Shown here piece by piece: positions 13,301 to 24,658 of a DNA stretch of 64,000 nucleotides. Position numbers and translations under genes: made by a program. Positions within the stretch are counted from its first letter, which is position 1, and every line of letters starts with the position of its first letter. The notes under the pieces were generated by a model. It was given only the letters and a program-made list of their open reading frames with translations. It was not told where the DNA came from and did no database searches. Source of the stretch: Mercurialis annua. Its lineage: Eukaryota > Streptophyta > Magnoliopsida > Malpighiales > Euphorbiaceae. The stretch lies in contig NC_065577.1 in assembly GCF_937616625.2 (NCBI RefSeq), positions 39,709,001-39,773,000 on the forward strand, read 5' to 3'.

Positions 13301-14420
13301 CATTTTTACATAATTGGTATATTTAGGCATTAAAAATTAGTAAGTTCTTAATGAGATGAACAATAAATTTTGATTGTATATTAAGTAAGATGAGATCAGT
13401 GAGAGAGTAATTTAATAGTGTAAAACTATTATTTATAATGGCGTTTTTTTGGTTCAGAATTCGAGTTTTGTTATTTATCAACAATTGAAAAGAGAAATAT
13501 CTCATGTCGTGGGTTCAATTCATCCAGAAGAAAAGGAGAAATATCTCTAATACTTCATCCTGTGTTGTTACTGGTCCAATAACCGGTCTGGGTTTGACAA
13601 CATTGATATAGAGATTGAAATTAACACTACGCTTGTGAAGAAAAAATATTTACATAAACTTTTTTCATTATATATAATTGTGAAATATTTATATATTTTA
13701 TGGCACATGCCGGTAATGAATGAATGAACCGATAAAATAAACAGCATAATATGTATCCTACACTAAATGAATGGTTCACAATATTACAAGTTAAGTTAAA
13801 TTCAAAACTCTTTACTATCAGTGGTGAATAATAAAAATTGATTTGATAAAAAAAAAGTTAAACAAATGAGTGTGACTCTTTTGTTGAGTTTATTAAGATT
13901 TGTTTCAGATTTTAATTTTAAATCTTAAATAGAATGAACCAAATTAAGTAAAACATTTAAAATAAATTAAATTTCATTCGGTGTTCGATTTATTTAGATT
14001 TTGCACGTCCATACATTTAATGGTTGCTCTATTAAGATCCAATCAAAAGAAGTGAAACCTACTTTACATTTAAATTGAAACCAATTACAAGTAAACAATC
14101 AAGTCAAATTGAAGCATAGCAATTACTATGAATTAATTTAATACATAGACCAGCATGGCTAAAATCATATTACAAATCACAAGGAAAATATAGTAATTAT
14201 AATGCATATAGGGATGTGAATAATAAAGAGTTATTCGCTTGATCAAAATTATAAAATTTATTATCGCTAGTAAAACGATCGTCATTTTTATATTTACAAA
14301 ATATTTATCGTAAAAAATATCACCAATACATGTTAATTTAATTAGTAAATAAGACATTCCTAAAATATTAAATTTAAATTTTATTAGTAAATTTAGTACT
14401 GAAATAATTTTAGGCATAAA
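10378..14420. other. Long intergenic stretch, nothing firm
   Basis: No gene is supported. At about 10990-11260 there are weakly pairing ends with TTTACTT/AAGTAAA stretches, possibly a decayed foldback element. A GC-richer patch at 10430-10700 shows no reading frame. Short frames at 12123-12323 and 14133-14426 lack family features. Confidence 0.45.
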
Positions 14421-15300
14421 ATACAAAGAGAACCCTTTAAATTATTCAAAAAGAGCAAATAAACTTTTTTAATATTTCAATTGAACCCTGAATAGTTTTT
14501 AAATAGTGCAAATAAACTATCGCGCTTGAAAATTCCACAAAATTGTTTAAAAAGGCGAGGGGTTAAGTTAAAAAAAAGAAGATAATTTATAACAAAAAAG
14601 TTATCCCTTCTCTCTCTAAAAACCTCTCTCTCCTTTCTCTCTAGAAACCTCTCATCAAAACCTTGTGCTCGAGGAGGTGGTTTTCCGGTCTCTTGGCCGG
14701 AAAACCATCTCCTCCATTTTTGACTTCTTATTTCTCTACTTTTCTACCCTTTTATTCAATAAATCCTCCTTTTGGAGCTTTTTTATGATTGAATTAATTT
14801 TTTAGGATTGTTTTTCTTGTTGCATGTCGGATTTTTTGGATTATTTCAAAGATCTTTAATGTTTGTTGGAGCTTTATTTTCAAACTTTGATGATCCAGGA
14901 AGTTTTGATGTGGGTATTGTGTTTGTTTGTTCTATCTTTTGTTGGGACTTGTTGAAGATGCGGATGAAGGTAGGGAGCAAGCAAGTTTAAAGGCAAAATC
15001 GGACGAGTTCATGGATCTAACCCCGCTCGCTTGAAAAATTCAAGTGCTAGGTTTAGCGGATTCCGGCTTACTCTATGCTTTTTCGATTATTTTTTGCTTG
15101 TTTTCTATAAATTTCATGTGTATTTTTGATTTTGCTTTAGTTTATATTTTGAAAGTTCATATGGTTAGATGTTGTTAATATGACTTTCATCAATTTGTAA
15201 ACTTGATCCTATTTATCTAATTCATAGCTTTGAAAAAAAAAAGTTTTAAAAAATGGTTTACGTGCTATATTTGAAAAATTTAAAGAGTTTTTTTGCAACA
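14421..15300. mobile_element. Possible decayed inverted-repeat element with gene-like interior
   Basis: The left end (GAACCCTTTAAATTATTCAA, then AGCAAATAAAC) is roughly mirrored by the right end read on the opposite strand (AAACTCTTTAAATTTTTCAA, then AGCACGTAAACC). The interior has a CT-rich leader-like tract (14605-14660), a strong hairpin (14671-14714) and a non-repetitive plus-strand open stretch (14808-14990) with no recognised domain. A Mutator-like element carrying a captured gene fragment is one reading. No target duplication was found. Confidence 0.35.
14671..14714. repeat. 18-bp stem hairpin
   Basis: GAGGAGGTGGTTTTCCGG (14671-14688) pairs with its inverted copy at 14697-14714 with one mismatch (a G-U pair in RNA). 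The loop is 8 bases. It is far GC-richer than its surroundings. Confidence 0.8.
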
Positions 15301-16667
15301 TTTTAGAACATTGTTGTTCGGGTGGCCTAAAAAACTAAAGGCCTATGCTTTCTTTTGAGTAATTTGATTTTTTTTTAATATATTTGGCTATAATTTTATT
15401 ACTCTTTAATAAAATATATAGCTTGAATTTTATAATAAAGAAATTTCTATTAAGAACATTTTATTCATCTTTAATTATTTATCTGGTTTGACTTTAAATT
15501 AAGCCATAAGTATTACAAGAAAAGAAGGGGAAAAATCAATTCAACTTTAGAAGCAACATATAAGAAAGATGATTAAGGTCCACACTGACAAGTAATCCAT
15601 AGAGACGCAACTAATCTCTTTTAATTCCCTAAATCTCATTGAATAGATCTCAAGAAAAATAAATTTCAATAAATCGAATTTGAAATAATTATATTTATAA
15701 AAAAATTCAAAAAAATTAATTTTTTCTTGAAAGGGGAAAAGTTTAAAAATTAAACACGTTAATTTGATATGAAACATAAATTTTACGATATCAAGTGCAC
15801 TGTCTAATTTATGAATTTACTTGTCAAAATAAATATCAATTATCAAACAATTTTGCTAGAAAATGCATCCTCGATCAAAACTTTGCCATCACTCGTAAAT
15901 TAATTTATAATATCAAAATTTACAGCCATGACATCGATTTAATCAGCACTTTACAAGTGATCCATATAAATACAATTTGTTGGCATTGTGAGTTATTGCT
16001 ATATATGGTTGGGTTCCACAACTCTCTAGTCAAAATGTAAAAGATATGAGATGAATCTCCCACACTAATTCAATAACATAACCAAAATTATTCTATAACC
16101 TCATTTTTAGTTTTTTTTTTTTAATATTCAATTCATTCAAGCATTTATTTTGTTATATGCCGCTAAAAAAATGGTATTATCATTAACCGATTCTTGCACA
16201 TAAATTTTAAAATTAGCTCGATCCAATTTATTTGATCAATACATAAACGCTGCTGTTAGTTTGAGCATGTAGGTGCTGTAATATTTTCCTATTAGTCCTA
16301 AATTTAAGCACGGTAATTAAATAGCTTTAAAAAGATTTTATGTGTTAATTAGAAAGGAAAATGATCATTTATACTTTTAAAGTTTGACGTCAAGATCGAA
16401 TAAGTTTTTAATGTTCGGAAGGTTCCAATATGCCTCTAACGTCTTAAAAATTAACAATCAGACTCCAAATGTCTTATTTATGCGTCAAACTCAAAAATCT
16501 AGTTGTTCATTTTTAAGACATTATGAGTATATATCAATTTTTCAGACGTCGAAGGTTTATTTTATTATAGAGCGAAGGATTCAAGAAAATACAAATTGAA
16601 AGTGTAGACTAACTATTTTTCTTTACTAGAATAGATTTTGTATTAGGTAGAGAAGAAGGTAAACCAA
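15301..16667. other. Intergenic, nothing recognised
   Basis: AT-rich. Short frames on both strands show no domain, signal peptide or repeat signature. Confidence 0.5.
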
Positions 16668-16785
16668 TTGATAAAAGGCTTGAAGGATGCTATATGGGCC
16701 TGACTAGTTATGGGTTTGGCTTCTGCATCAAGAAAAGCTAGCTAAATTACCCAAATTCTTCTTTGAATTTCAAACATGTTATTTT
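16668..16785 (+). repeat. Dispersed direct repeat, copy 1
   Basis: Begins TTGATAAAAGGCTTGAAGGA and ends TTTCAAACATGTTATTTT. It matches 25234-25412 in the same orientation. This copy is shorter because it lacks the internal duplication of the other. Confidence 0.75.
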
Positions 16786-17383
16786 CTCAATAATGTTTTT
16801 AAATATCAAGGCAATGCAATTATAAGAGGGCTTTTTTTATCAACAACTAACATTTGTCAAATTATTACTTTCATATGGACAAGAGTTTTTAATATAAAAC
16901 TACTGTATACGCTGGAAAATATTGCTTTTATACATATCTATATATAAAATACTCTAAGTCAAACCCTCATTAACGAAATAATTTTCTCTCTCATTAAAAT
17001 TAATTTTTCTCTCCTCTCTCTCAGCTCGTGTCTGCTCCGCCGTTTTTCGCTGAGCCGTCCTCTGTTCCTCCGCTCCTCCATCATCGTTCTCATCATCGTT
17101 TCCGTCGTCATCTTCGTCAGCGCAATCATCTTTTCTGATCGTCCTCGTCGTCAATTTTGATTTCAAATCTACAATTTTCATTGTTCTTCTTCTTCTTTTT
17201 TTATATTCAGATCTACAAATTTTATACTGTTTTTTCACCATTAAACATGTATGAAGATTATATTTAATGAATGTTAATTGCATGTTATGTAAAATAAATT
17301 TGTGGTTTTATGGATATTTTTTTTTATTTCTTCATTTTTTTGTATTTGGTTGTATTTGTGTATTTTTTTATTCTGCAGCACGA

Positions 17384-18310
17384 TTTGTTGATGATGGTTG
17401 ATTGTTGAATAATTATAATGTTACAGTGTTGTTGATTTTATGTTGATTTTGTGTTGATAATCAGGTGGTTTTTGCTTAATTTTAACATTGAAAAATTTTA
17501 TTCTAAAAAAAAATATTGGTAAATCAAATAATTTTGTCTGTGAAATAAAATAAAATTTAATTGAGACTAGGTAATGATATGTTAAGATTATCATGTTGAC
17601 ATGTTATTGATTTCTTGTTGATATTTTATTGATTGTCACAATTTTTCAAAAATATATTTTTTATTTTATTTTTTTAGGCAAAACCCATACAGAGGCCCCT
17701 CTACTTTACCAATTTTGTTCAAAAAGTCCATACATCAAAGTTCGTCATGTCTGAGTCCTTGTACTTTGCATAATCACATTTTGATATCCCTTTTTGTGTT
17801 TTTTTTTCAGTCCCTCTACTTACAATTTGTGATTTTTCCGGTACACAAAAAATGACTTAAAAGATTATAATTTATAATTTGAAAGACTGGAAGAACAAAT
17901 AAGGTAACTAGAGTGACTTTACGAACAAAAAAAGAGTAAAGGGGCTACCTGGACAAAAATTGTAAAATAGAGGGGCCTCCGTATAGGTTTTGCCAATTTT
18001 TTTATGTTGATTTATTATTGATTTATTGTTGATATTATGTTGATAAGTATTTTAACTACTTTTCATTTTCAATTTTATGTTGACATGTTCTTGACATAAT
18101 GTTGATAATATGTTGATTTTTCAATCATTGAAAGAAAAATAAAGTTAGTCTTAATTTGCTGTGTTGATGAGTTGTTGACATGTTTTTGATAATATGTTGA
18201 TTGTTTTTTACTTAAATCAATCAATGTTCTCATTTTACAAACATCCTGACTAAATTAGCATTAATTTTTGATATCATGTTGACATTATGTTGATAACTTG
18301 TTAATATGAT
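17384..18310. repeat. Tract of irregular GTTGAT/GTTGAC repeats
   Basis: The motif TGTTGAT or TGTTGAC recurs dozens of times at irregular short spacing (ATGTTGATAATATGTTGATT and similar), interrupted by the MITE at 17677-17995. The inverse motif (ATCAACATCATATCAACATG) reappears near 18762-18793. Confidence 0.7.
17677..17995. mobile_element. Mutator-type MITE with perfect 9-bp target duplication
   Basis: ATTTTTTTA at 17668-17676 and 17996-18004. Ends are inverted copies: GGCAAAACCCATACAGAGGC against GGCAAAACCTATACGGAGGC read inward, followed by CCCTCTACTTTAC / CCCTCTATTTTAC. It is 319 bp, non-coding, and inserted inside the GTTGAT repeat tract, so younger than it. Confidence 0.85.
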
Positions 18311-18526
18311 AATAGTAATTCTAATAAAAACAACAAAAGTGCAAAAAATTCAAAATAAATGAACCAAAATTATCAGAGTAATTATTCAAAACAATATGAA
18401 CAAATAATAATAACTCAAATAAAAAATTGAAATTATCCTTACATATAAAAACAAAAAAATATTATACATACAACCAACACAATAGTTCGTAAATTAAAAA
18501 AATCTATATCAAAACATTGTATTTCC

Positions 18527-18742
18527 TCAATTCTCTTCACAACTGCACAGTTCCTTCAACATCACTTGTATAATTGTATTCTGTCTTACATCTCTCATAC
18601 TTAACCAAACTTTGACAAATTCGGATACGATAAACTTCCATTTCACAAAATAGCAAAGATGAAATACCTTAATAAAGACAACATCCAAATCATTTTCAGG
18701 TTCACTATAAGATTTCTTCTTCGAAAAACTAAAAATTGACCT
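18527..18742 (-). pseudogene. Coding-like fragment, unrecognised
   Basis: On the minus strand an AG acceptor-like dinucleotide is followed by about 70 codons without a stop. The text looks like real protein (KSYSEPENDLDVVFIK, then FVKWKFIVSEFVKVWLSMRD) and ends in CSCEEN and TGA. Composition is balanced, unlike surrounding random frames. I do not recognise the family. It could be the last exon of a decayed element gene, or chance. Confidence 0.3.
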
Positions 18743-20184
18743 AGTCTTAAGTGACTGTTAAAATCAACATCATATCAACATGTCAACAATGTGAAAAGAC
18801 AAAAATCAATAAGTCTTTCAAAAACATGACAAAATAAGATACAAAATACATACAATAACAGAACAGAAAACAATTACTACAAGTTAAACAAAATTAAAAA
18901 GTAAAATCAAATGAATAATACCTTCATCGGTTTCTTGACCGAGGCTTTTTTATGTTTAAAAAATTCAACAAAAACTTTTCTCTTTGCACCAACGCCTATC
19001 TTCTTTCGTTGTTTCGAATGGAACATGTTTGAATGTTTTTTCAAGTGTACGGTGTGTTTATTTTAGCCATTTCAGCAATAATTCAGCCATCTTTAAACGC
19101 TTGAAAGGTCGTGCAGCCGGCTTCACTACATGAGTTACAATAGGCTTTTTATAAATCATGATTTCAATCAACAAACTAACAGTTAATAGAATTAAACAAG
19201 ATAATTTCAAAATAAATTAAATAAAAATTAAATAAATTACACAAAAATCAAAAGAATAGATATATTAAAATATCTATTAATTTAGAAATTAATCAAATTA
19301 AAAAAAAAATTAAAGAACAATCATTGAAATTAAAAAATAAAAGTAAAACCTAAGTCACGATTTCAATCAACAAACAACAATTAATAAGATTAAACAAACT
19401 AATCTAAATCAGATGATGAACAAATCAAAATCAAACAAAAAACATGTGAATCAACAAATTGAACATCATAATTAAGCAATATGTGTTACCAATTACATCT
19501 GAGAAATAAAAAAGTTTAATAAATAGAAACATGCGAATCATAAGGAAAGAGGATGACCGGTAACCGCCGATGTAGAACATGGATGAGATTAATACAAGAA
19601 AAATGAAGAGAAATCAAGTAATAGCGGGAGAGTGAGTCGAATCATAGGAACGAAAAAGAAAATCGTCAAATACAGAGAATATGGAGAAAAAGTATGAGAT
19701 CGCAGTTGAGAAATCGTGGGAAAGATAGAAGAAACCTGCAAAAAAGAGAGGAAATAGGGAAAATGGTAGAAAATAAAAGAAATTAGAAAATAGCTCTAAA
19801 ATAGAAAATAAAGTTGGTGGTGAATGCAAAGTTTGATATCTGATACTATAAAAGTAAGAGGAAATTAGACTCTACACCACAAAACAACTACTTATTCTCA
19901 GTAATACAAACACGCTCATCTCCTTGCCAAAATACATCAGTCTTCTTCTTCTTTTCTTCTTTACGATTTTTCTTGATTTTTTTACGCTCAAAATATTGAA
20001 AAATACGGAATCCTTATCACCGGCGACAACAAAGGTATTTTGCATCGTAAGGCTGCCGCTAAAGCGGCGATTGATTGCGGATCTATGGGTTTGTTGGCGA
20101 TGGCGACGGCGATGGGTTGTTGTTTGATGGGTTTGAAGGCGGCGGTGATGGGTTCTCGATTGGGTTTGACGGCGGCGGCGATGA

Positions 20185-20236
20185 GTTGTTGATTGTTCGG
20201 CCGGCAATGAGTTGTTGATTGTTCGGCCGGCAATGA
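20185..20236. repeat. 26-bp perfect tandem duplication
   Basis: Two identical units containing GATTGTTCGGCCGGCAATGA at 20185-20210 and 20211-20236, with a partial third (GTTGTCGATTGTT) following. The surrounding 20040-20250 bases are rich in GGCGGCGATG-like triplet repeats. Confidence 0.85.
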
Positions 20237-20580
20237 GTTGTCGATTGTTGGATTTGCTGGCAGAGGTGATGACAATGGTGGAATTTCTAGCAACAAGAGC
20301 AGCAACAATCACAATAATACGGCTCGATCTGGCTGAGATTATGATTAAGGCTAGCTGGAACAAATTTGTGAATTAAAAATTTTAATTGTACCAAAATTTT
20401 GTCTCTGTTTCAATTTGAAATCTCAAATTTCATTCATATTAAAAAGGTACAAAACATTTTTCCTATATTATCATCAAATTTTGCTATCAAAATACTGGAC
20501 AAAATGACTTTATGTTTATCATATACTTAAATTTTATGTTATTTTCTATTTATGAATTTTAGGAGTCTGATTTATTTTTT

Positions 20581-20670
20581 AGTAAAACGTTAGGAAACTG
20601 TAGGTAAACGGTTAGTAAATTAACTTATCCTTTAGTAAACTGTTAGTAAACGATTAGTAAACTGTTAGTG
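20581..20670. repeat. Short tandem GTTAGTAAAC-like repeats
   Basis: Six or so degenerate units of TTAGTAAACNG spaced 10-12 bases, for example TTAGTAAACTGTTAGTAAAC at 20632-20651. No function is visible. Confidence 0.65.
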
Positions 20671-20869
20671 AAAAACAAATATTTGGTAATTGTTAGAAAC
20701 TAAAATTTTATTATTGCAAATAGAAAAGTATTTTATAAAAAAAAATCTTGTCAAAGTGTAAATTTTAACTAGTTTTGGTCAAAAAGTATTTTTTAGAATA
20801 AGTATGTGTTCGATAGGTATTTGTCTAAAAATCAAGTAAAGTCTTTAAAAAACCCCGTATATCTATCTA

Positions 20870-21463
20870 TCTATAACTATCTTATATGTGGGAAGGGGGG
20901 GGACAGGCAAAATTACGATAATAGGGTTCATTAAAGGTATAATTATTAAGGTAAAAAGTAATTAAGTATAAATTTGATTCTAGCAAAAAAATCAATTTTA
21001 ATATAAAAATAAGAATTGACTGTACCAATAGAATTGTATATAGGTTAGAATTCTTTTTTTTTTTCCGTAGAAACCATAAACAATTGGAAATATAAGAGTT
21101 TGATTAACATATGTAATGCAATGCAAGTTATATTTAAGTCTATCTTAAATCATGTAGTCCGGCTCATATGATATTAATCAAATGCGTACATAGCAATCTT
21201 ATAAATATATTAGAAATGGCTTCAATCAAAAAAGACAGAAAGGATGTTTTTCTATTCTATAATCCAGAGGGGTTTCAAAATTAAGATATTAAAATATTAA
21301 ATATGTAGTTCAAAATTATATCAAAATGAAAATATAATTCAAAATATTTAAAATTTAAAATTTAATTAATATTTACATATAACGGGATATAACATCATTC
21401 ACATGCTATAATTAAAAATTTAATTTAATAACTAAAATAATATTATAAACATATATCAACTTA

Positions 21464-21515
<52 letters not shown>

Positions 21516-22940
21516 CATGAAAATTTATTAAAAACTAAATATTATATTCAATATATATAACGGGTCATATAAAATCATTCATGTACTATGATTTTAATTA
21601 ATTTAGTTAATATTTAATAAATATAACGGGTCAGGTAAATATCGCTCACGTGCGTAGCATGTGGCCAAATGCTAGGTAAAATTACGATATTAGTGTTCAT
21701 TAAGGGTATAACTAATATTAAAAAATAAAGTTAATAATAAAATATTATAATCAATTAATTAGGAGTTTAATTACTACTGGAAAACAAAGTTTAGATAAGG
21801 ATGCATATAAGTTGTTCTACACAACTGTGCTTGTATGTTAATTTAAAAATTTAATTTTAATCAGGATATTAAATTTGAAATTCGACAATAAGGATATTTT
21901 AACTACATATCATATAAATATAAGTCTAATTCAATAAGGAGACATAAAACTAAATAGGAGTCTTATTGTATTATAAAAATGTAAATCAGTTGAGAGTTTA
22001 ATTTATAATAAAAAATACAAGGCATTAGGTTAGAATAATTTGGTTAGAGCTATGTCATTCTAATACTTTCTCATAGTTTTTTGTGCGTTGTGCCGAATCA
22101 ATATGTGCATACTAACAAATTTCATTATTTGATCATATATTATATTTTGCAATTTAACTAATATATATGTGTATGTATATATAATAGATCATATAAACAT
22201 GATTTATGTGTTATAATTTTAATTTAAATAAAAATAATCTATTAAAAATTAGAAAGTAAAATTTAATAATCTAATTAATATTTTATATAATAACGACTTA
22301 GGTTTGATATCATGAAATTTATCAATTCAAGTAAAATTGGTTATATCTATAAATTAATCAAAACGAATAAGAAAAAAAATCATTATCTGCAGTTTCTTAA
22401 TAATAGTTTTATATCGATCTAAAATATTTAACATAAATGAATAAAGTATGATTTATAATAATAGTGCTTCAATGGTTAAAATATTTAACGGGTCATATAA
22501 ATATCATTCACGTGCATAGCACGATGTCAAAAAATTTAAAAAAATAGCAGAATTTGTATATTTACTATGAAAAAAATATTAAACCTTCATTATAATTAAT
22601 AATATAATAAGGGTTTGTAAAACTTAGAGCATAAAATTTAAATTATTTATGATCCTATAAAAAATATTTTAAAAAAAACTATAAAATTCAAATAAAAATA
22701 AAATTTATTTGAGAACTAATAAATTAAAATATTAAGTTTAAAAATTAAATTAAGCAAATTAACTAACGGTAATCTAACGGGTCATATAAATACAATTTCA
22801 CAAGCTATAATTTTATTTTAAATAAAAGATAATATATTTAAATAAAAAATACTAAATGTAATAATTTAAATAATATTTAATATATATATAACGGGTCATA
22901 TGAATGTCGCTCACGTGTGTAGCACGTGGTGAAATGCTAG
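20870..22940 (+). mobile_element. Inner Helitron, composite interior
   Basis: It starts TCTATAACTATCTTATATGT and ends with the hairpin ACGTGTGTAGCACGT and terminal CTAG (22937-22940). A second 3'-like end (ACGTGCGTAGCATGT, then CTAG at 21672-21675) sits inside. It is followed by sequence resembling the copy's own bases 36 onward (AAAATTACGATATTAG), so the interior is a tandem partial duplication. A (TA)21 microsatellite lies at 21469-21510. Confidence 0.7.
21469..21510. repeat. (TA)21 microsatellite
   Basis: Forty-two bases of uninterrupted TA inside the inner Helitron. Confidence 0.95.
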
Positions 22941-24658
22941 TAACTATTCTATAAGTGTGAAGAGGGGGGGGGGGGGGGGGGGGGGGACGGGCGAAATTAC
23001 AACATTAGCCGTCAATAATTAAACAAATTACAAAGATAATTATAAATTAAACTCTAAATTAACAATCAAAATCATTACGCATATGAATTAGACGTAGCAC
23101 ATTAAGAGTCCATCGCTTGCCAAATTGTGAAATCATATGTATCACAGTTACACTGAAATGCTAAGTCTGTTTCATATGTATAGGACAATTTAATTGGTCA
23201 TTAACTTCAATAAATAATGATCCACAGCAAAAAAGAAATTCAATAGTGCAGCTTGCTTTTGAAATTCTGCTGTGAGCTCCAAATTTCATATTATGTATGT
23301 GGTTTTTTTAGACAATTATTCATATTTGTGTTCCAATACTTTCCTTTATATTTATGTTCCAACATTTTCCTTTCTAGCTATTCGTTTGATTTTTTCAAGT
23401 GATAATATTTATTGTGATTTATGTGACATAAAGAAAAATCAGTATTATTTATTCTTACCTAATAATTGTATAATAAAATTTATATATGATTATACTATGT
23501 ACTGTTAATCAACTATTATACTACTAATTGATAAATTTGTAATTTATGTGCTATACTCAGTATACTGTATCCCTAATCAAACTCTACTAAACCATATCAT
23601 CAAACCTTTAATTTGCTTTACTTATCAATTAGCTTTTGATAATTACATTATTAATTAAGAAGTTAAAATATAGCAGTCAGCATAATTTATGTGATTAATA
23701 GTAATTAAACCATTATTAAACTTGTGCAAATAGATAGTTACATATTGGCTTTCATTAGGCCATTATATATTAAAATTTATATGATTTTTAATATATAAGT
23801 AACTTAAAATAATAAAAAAGATATAAGATAAAATAACAATTAACTTTCACAGGGAACTATAAATTTATTGATAACGGGTTATATAAATAATATTATAAAT
23901 AAAAAATAACTAAAATAAGTATTAAAACTAGAACATTAATTAATTTATTTACTTTAATTTTTATTAAATATATAACGGGTCGTATAATTGTCGCTCACGT
24001 GCGTAACACGTATTAAAATCAAAATTAAAAATATAACATAATAATTAACTACAATAGTTTTTGAAAATTAACCTATTTATTTTTGAATGATCATTTAAAT
24101 TTTATGATTAATAGGATTTTTATAATAGTAAATCTAATGAAATTATTACCATAGTAAATTGTTATAAACAATAAAGTAAGAAGTTTACTTCTAATTAAAT
24201 TCATTACTATGGTTGTAATAGAATTCTTAACTATCTCAGTGGTGTTTGAATAGGACTGTGTTATTATTACAAATTCAAATTCCTACTCGATTTTATGATT
24301 TTACAATTTTACTGTATGTAGAAAAAACATTTAAGCAATTTATATATTTTTGTTTTATTAAAATTGATAAAAGTTTTGATGGGCTACTTTATACTTCAGC
24401 AATTTGAATATTAAGTTCTGGTGTTTCAATAGGAGTATAATATACTAATGTTCAACTAAGACTAACATTATAAACTATTTATGAAGGAATTTTTATATTG
24501 TTAAAGTGTAAATTAATATTAAATTATTAAATTTAATATTTTAGTTTTAATAAATTATTATTATTTTAATATATAACGGGTCATACTGAAATAATATTTA
24601 ACACATTAACGGGTCATATGAATATCGCTCACGTGCGTAGCACGTGGCGAAAAACTAG
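22941..24658 (+). mobile_element. Middle Helitron body
   Basis: It begins TAACTATTCTATAAGTGTGA (its first four bases, TCTA, are displaced to 20866-20869). A 23-G run lies at 22964-22986. The 3' end is the hairpin ACGTGCGTAGCACGT, then GGCGAAAAA and CTAG at 24655-24658. A second 3'-like motif occurs at 23973-24010. No helicase coding is visible. Confidence 0.75.

Larger units (their letters stand above)
16950..20370 (-). other. Unrecognised region with minus-strand coding-like traces
   Basis: Several pieces suggest a decayed gene or autonomous element read on the minus strand. At its 5' side (20363-19872) is a low-complexity frame rich in Arg, Thr, His and Gln with short internal repeats. Then come a Lys/Arg-rich piece near 19160-18930 and a coding-like exon at 18742-18527. 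At the 3' side (17200-16954) is an acidic stretch of Asp/Glu/Asn followed by Arg/Glu-rich residues. Between these lie a long GTTGAT repeat tract and a nested MITE. No domain is recognised and no terminal repeats were found, so neither boundaries nor identity can be fixed. Confidence 0.3.

Noticed and set aside
16954..17283. Minus-strand 109-codon frame with Asp/Glu/Arg-rich tail as a stand-alone gene
   Set aside because: Low-complexity triplet runs explain the open frame. It is kept only as part of an unidentified region, not as a gene.
19872..20363. 163-codon Arg/Thr/His-rich frame as a protein gene
   Set aside because: The composition comes from tandem GGCGGCGATG-like repeats, two frames are open at once, and no domain is recognisable.
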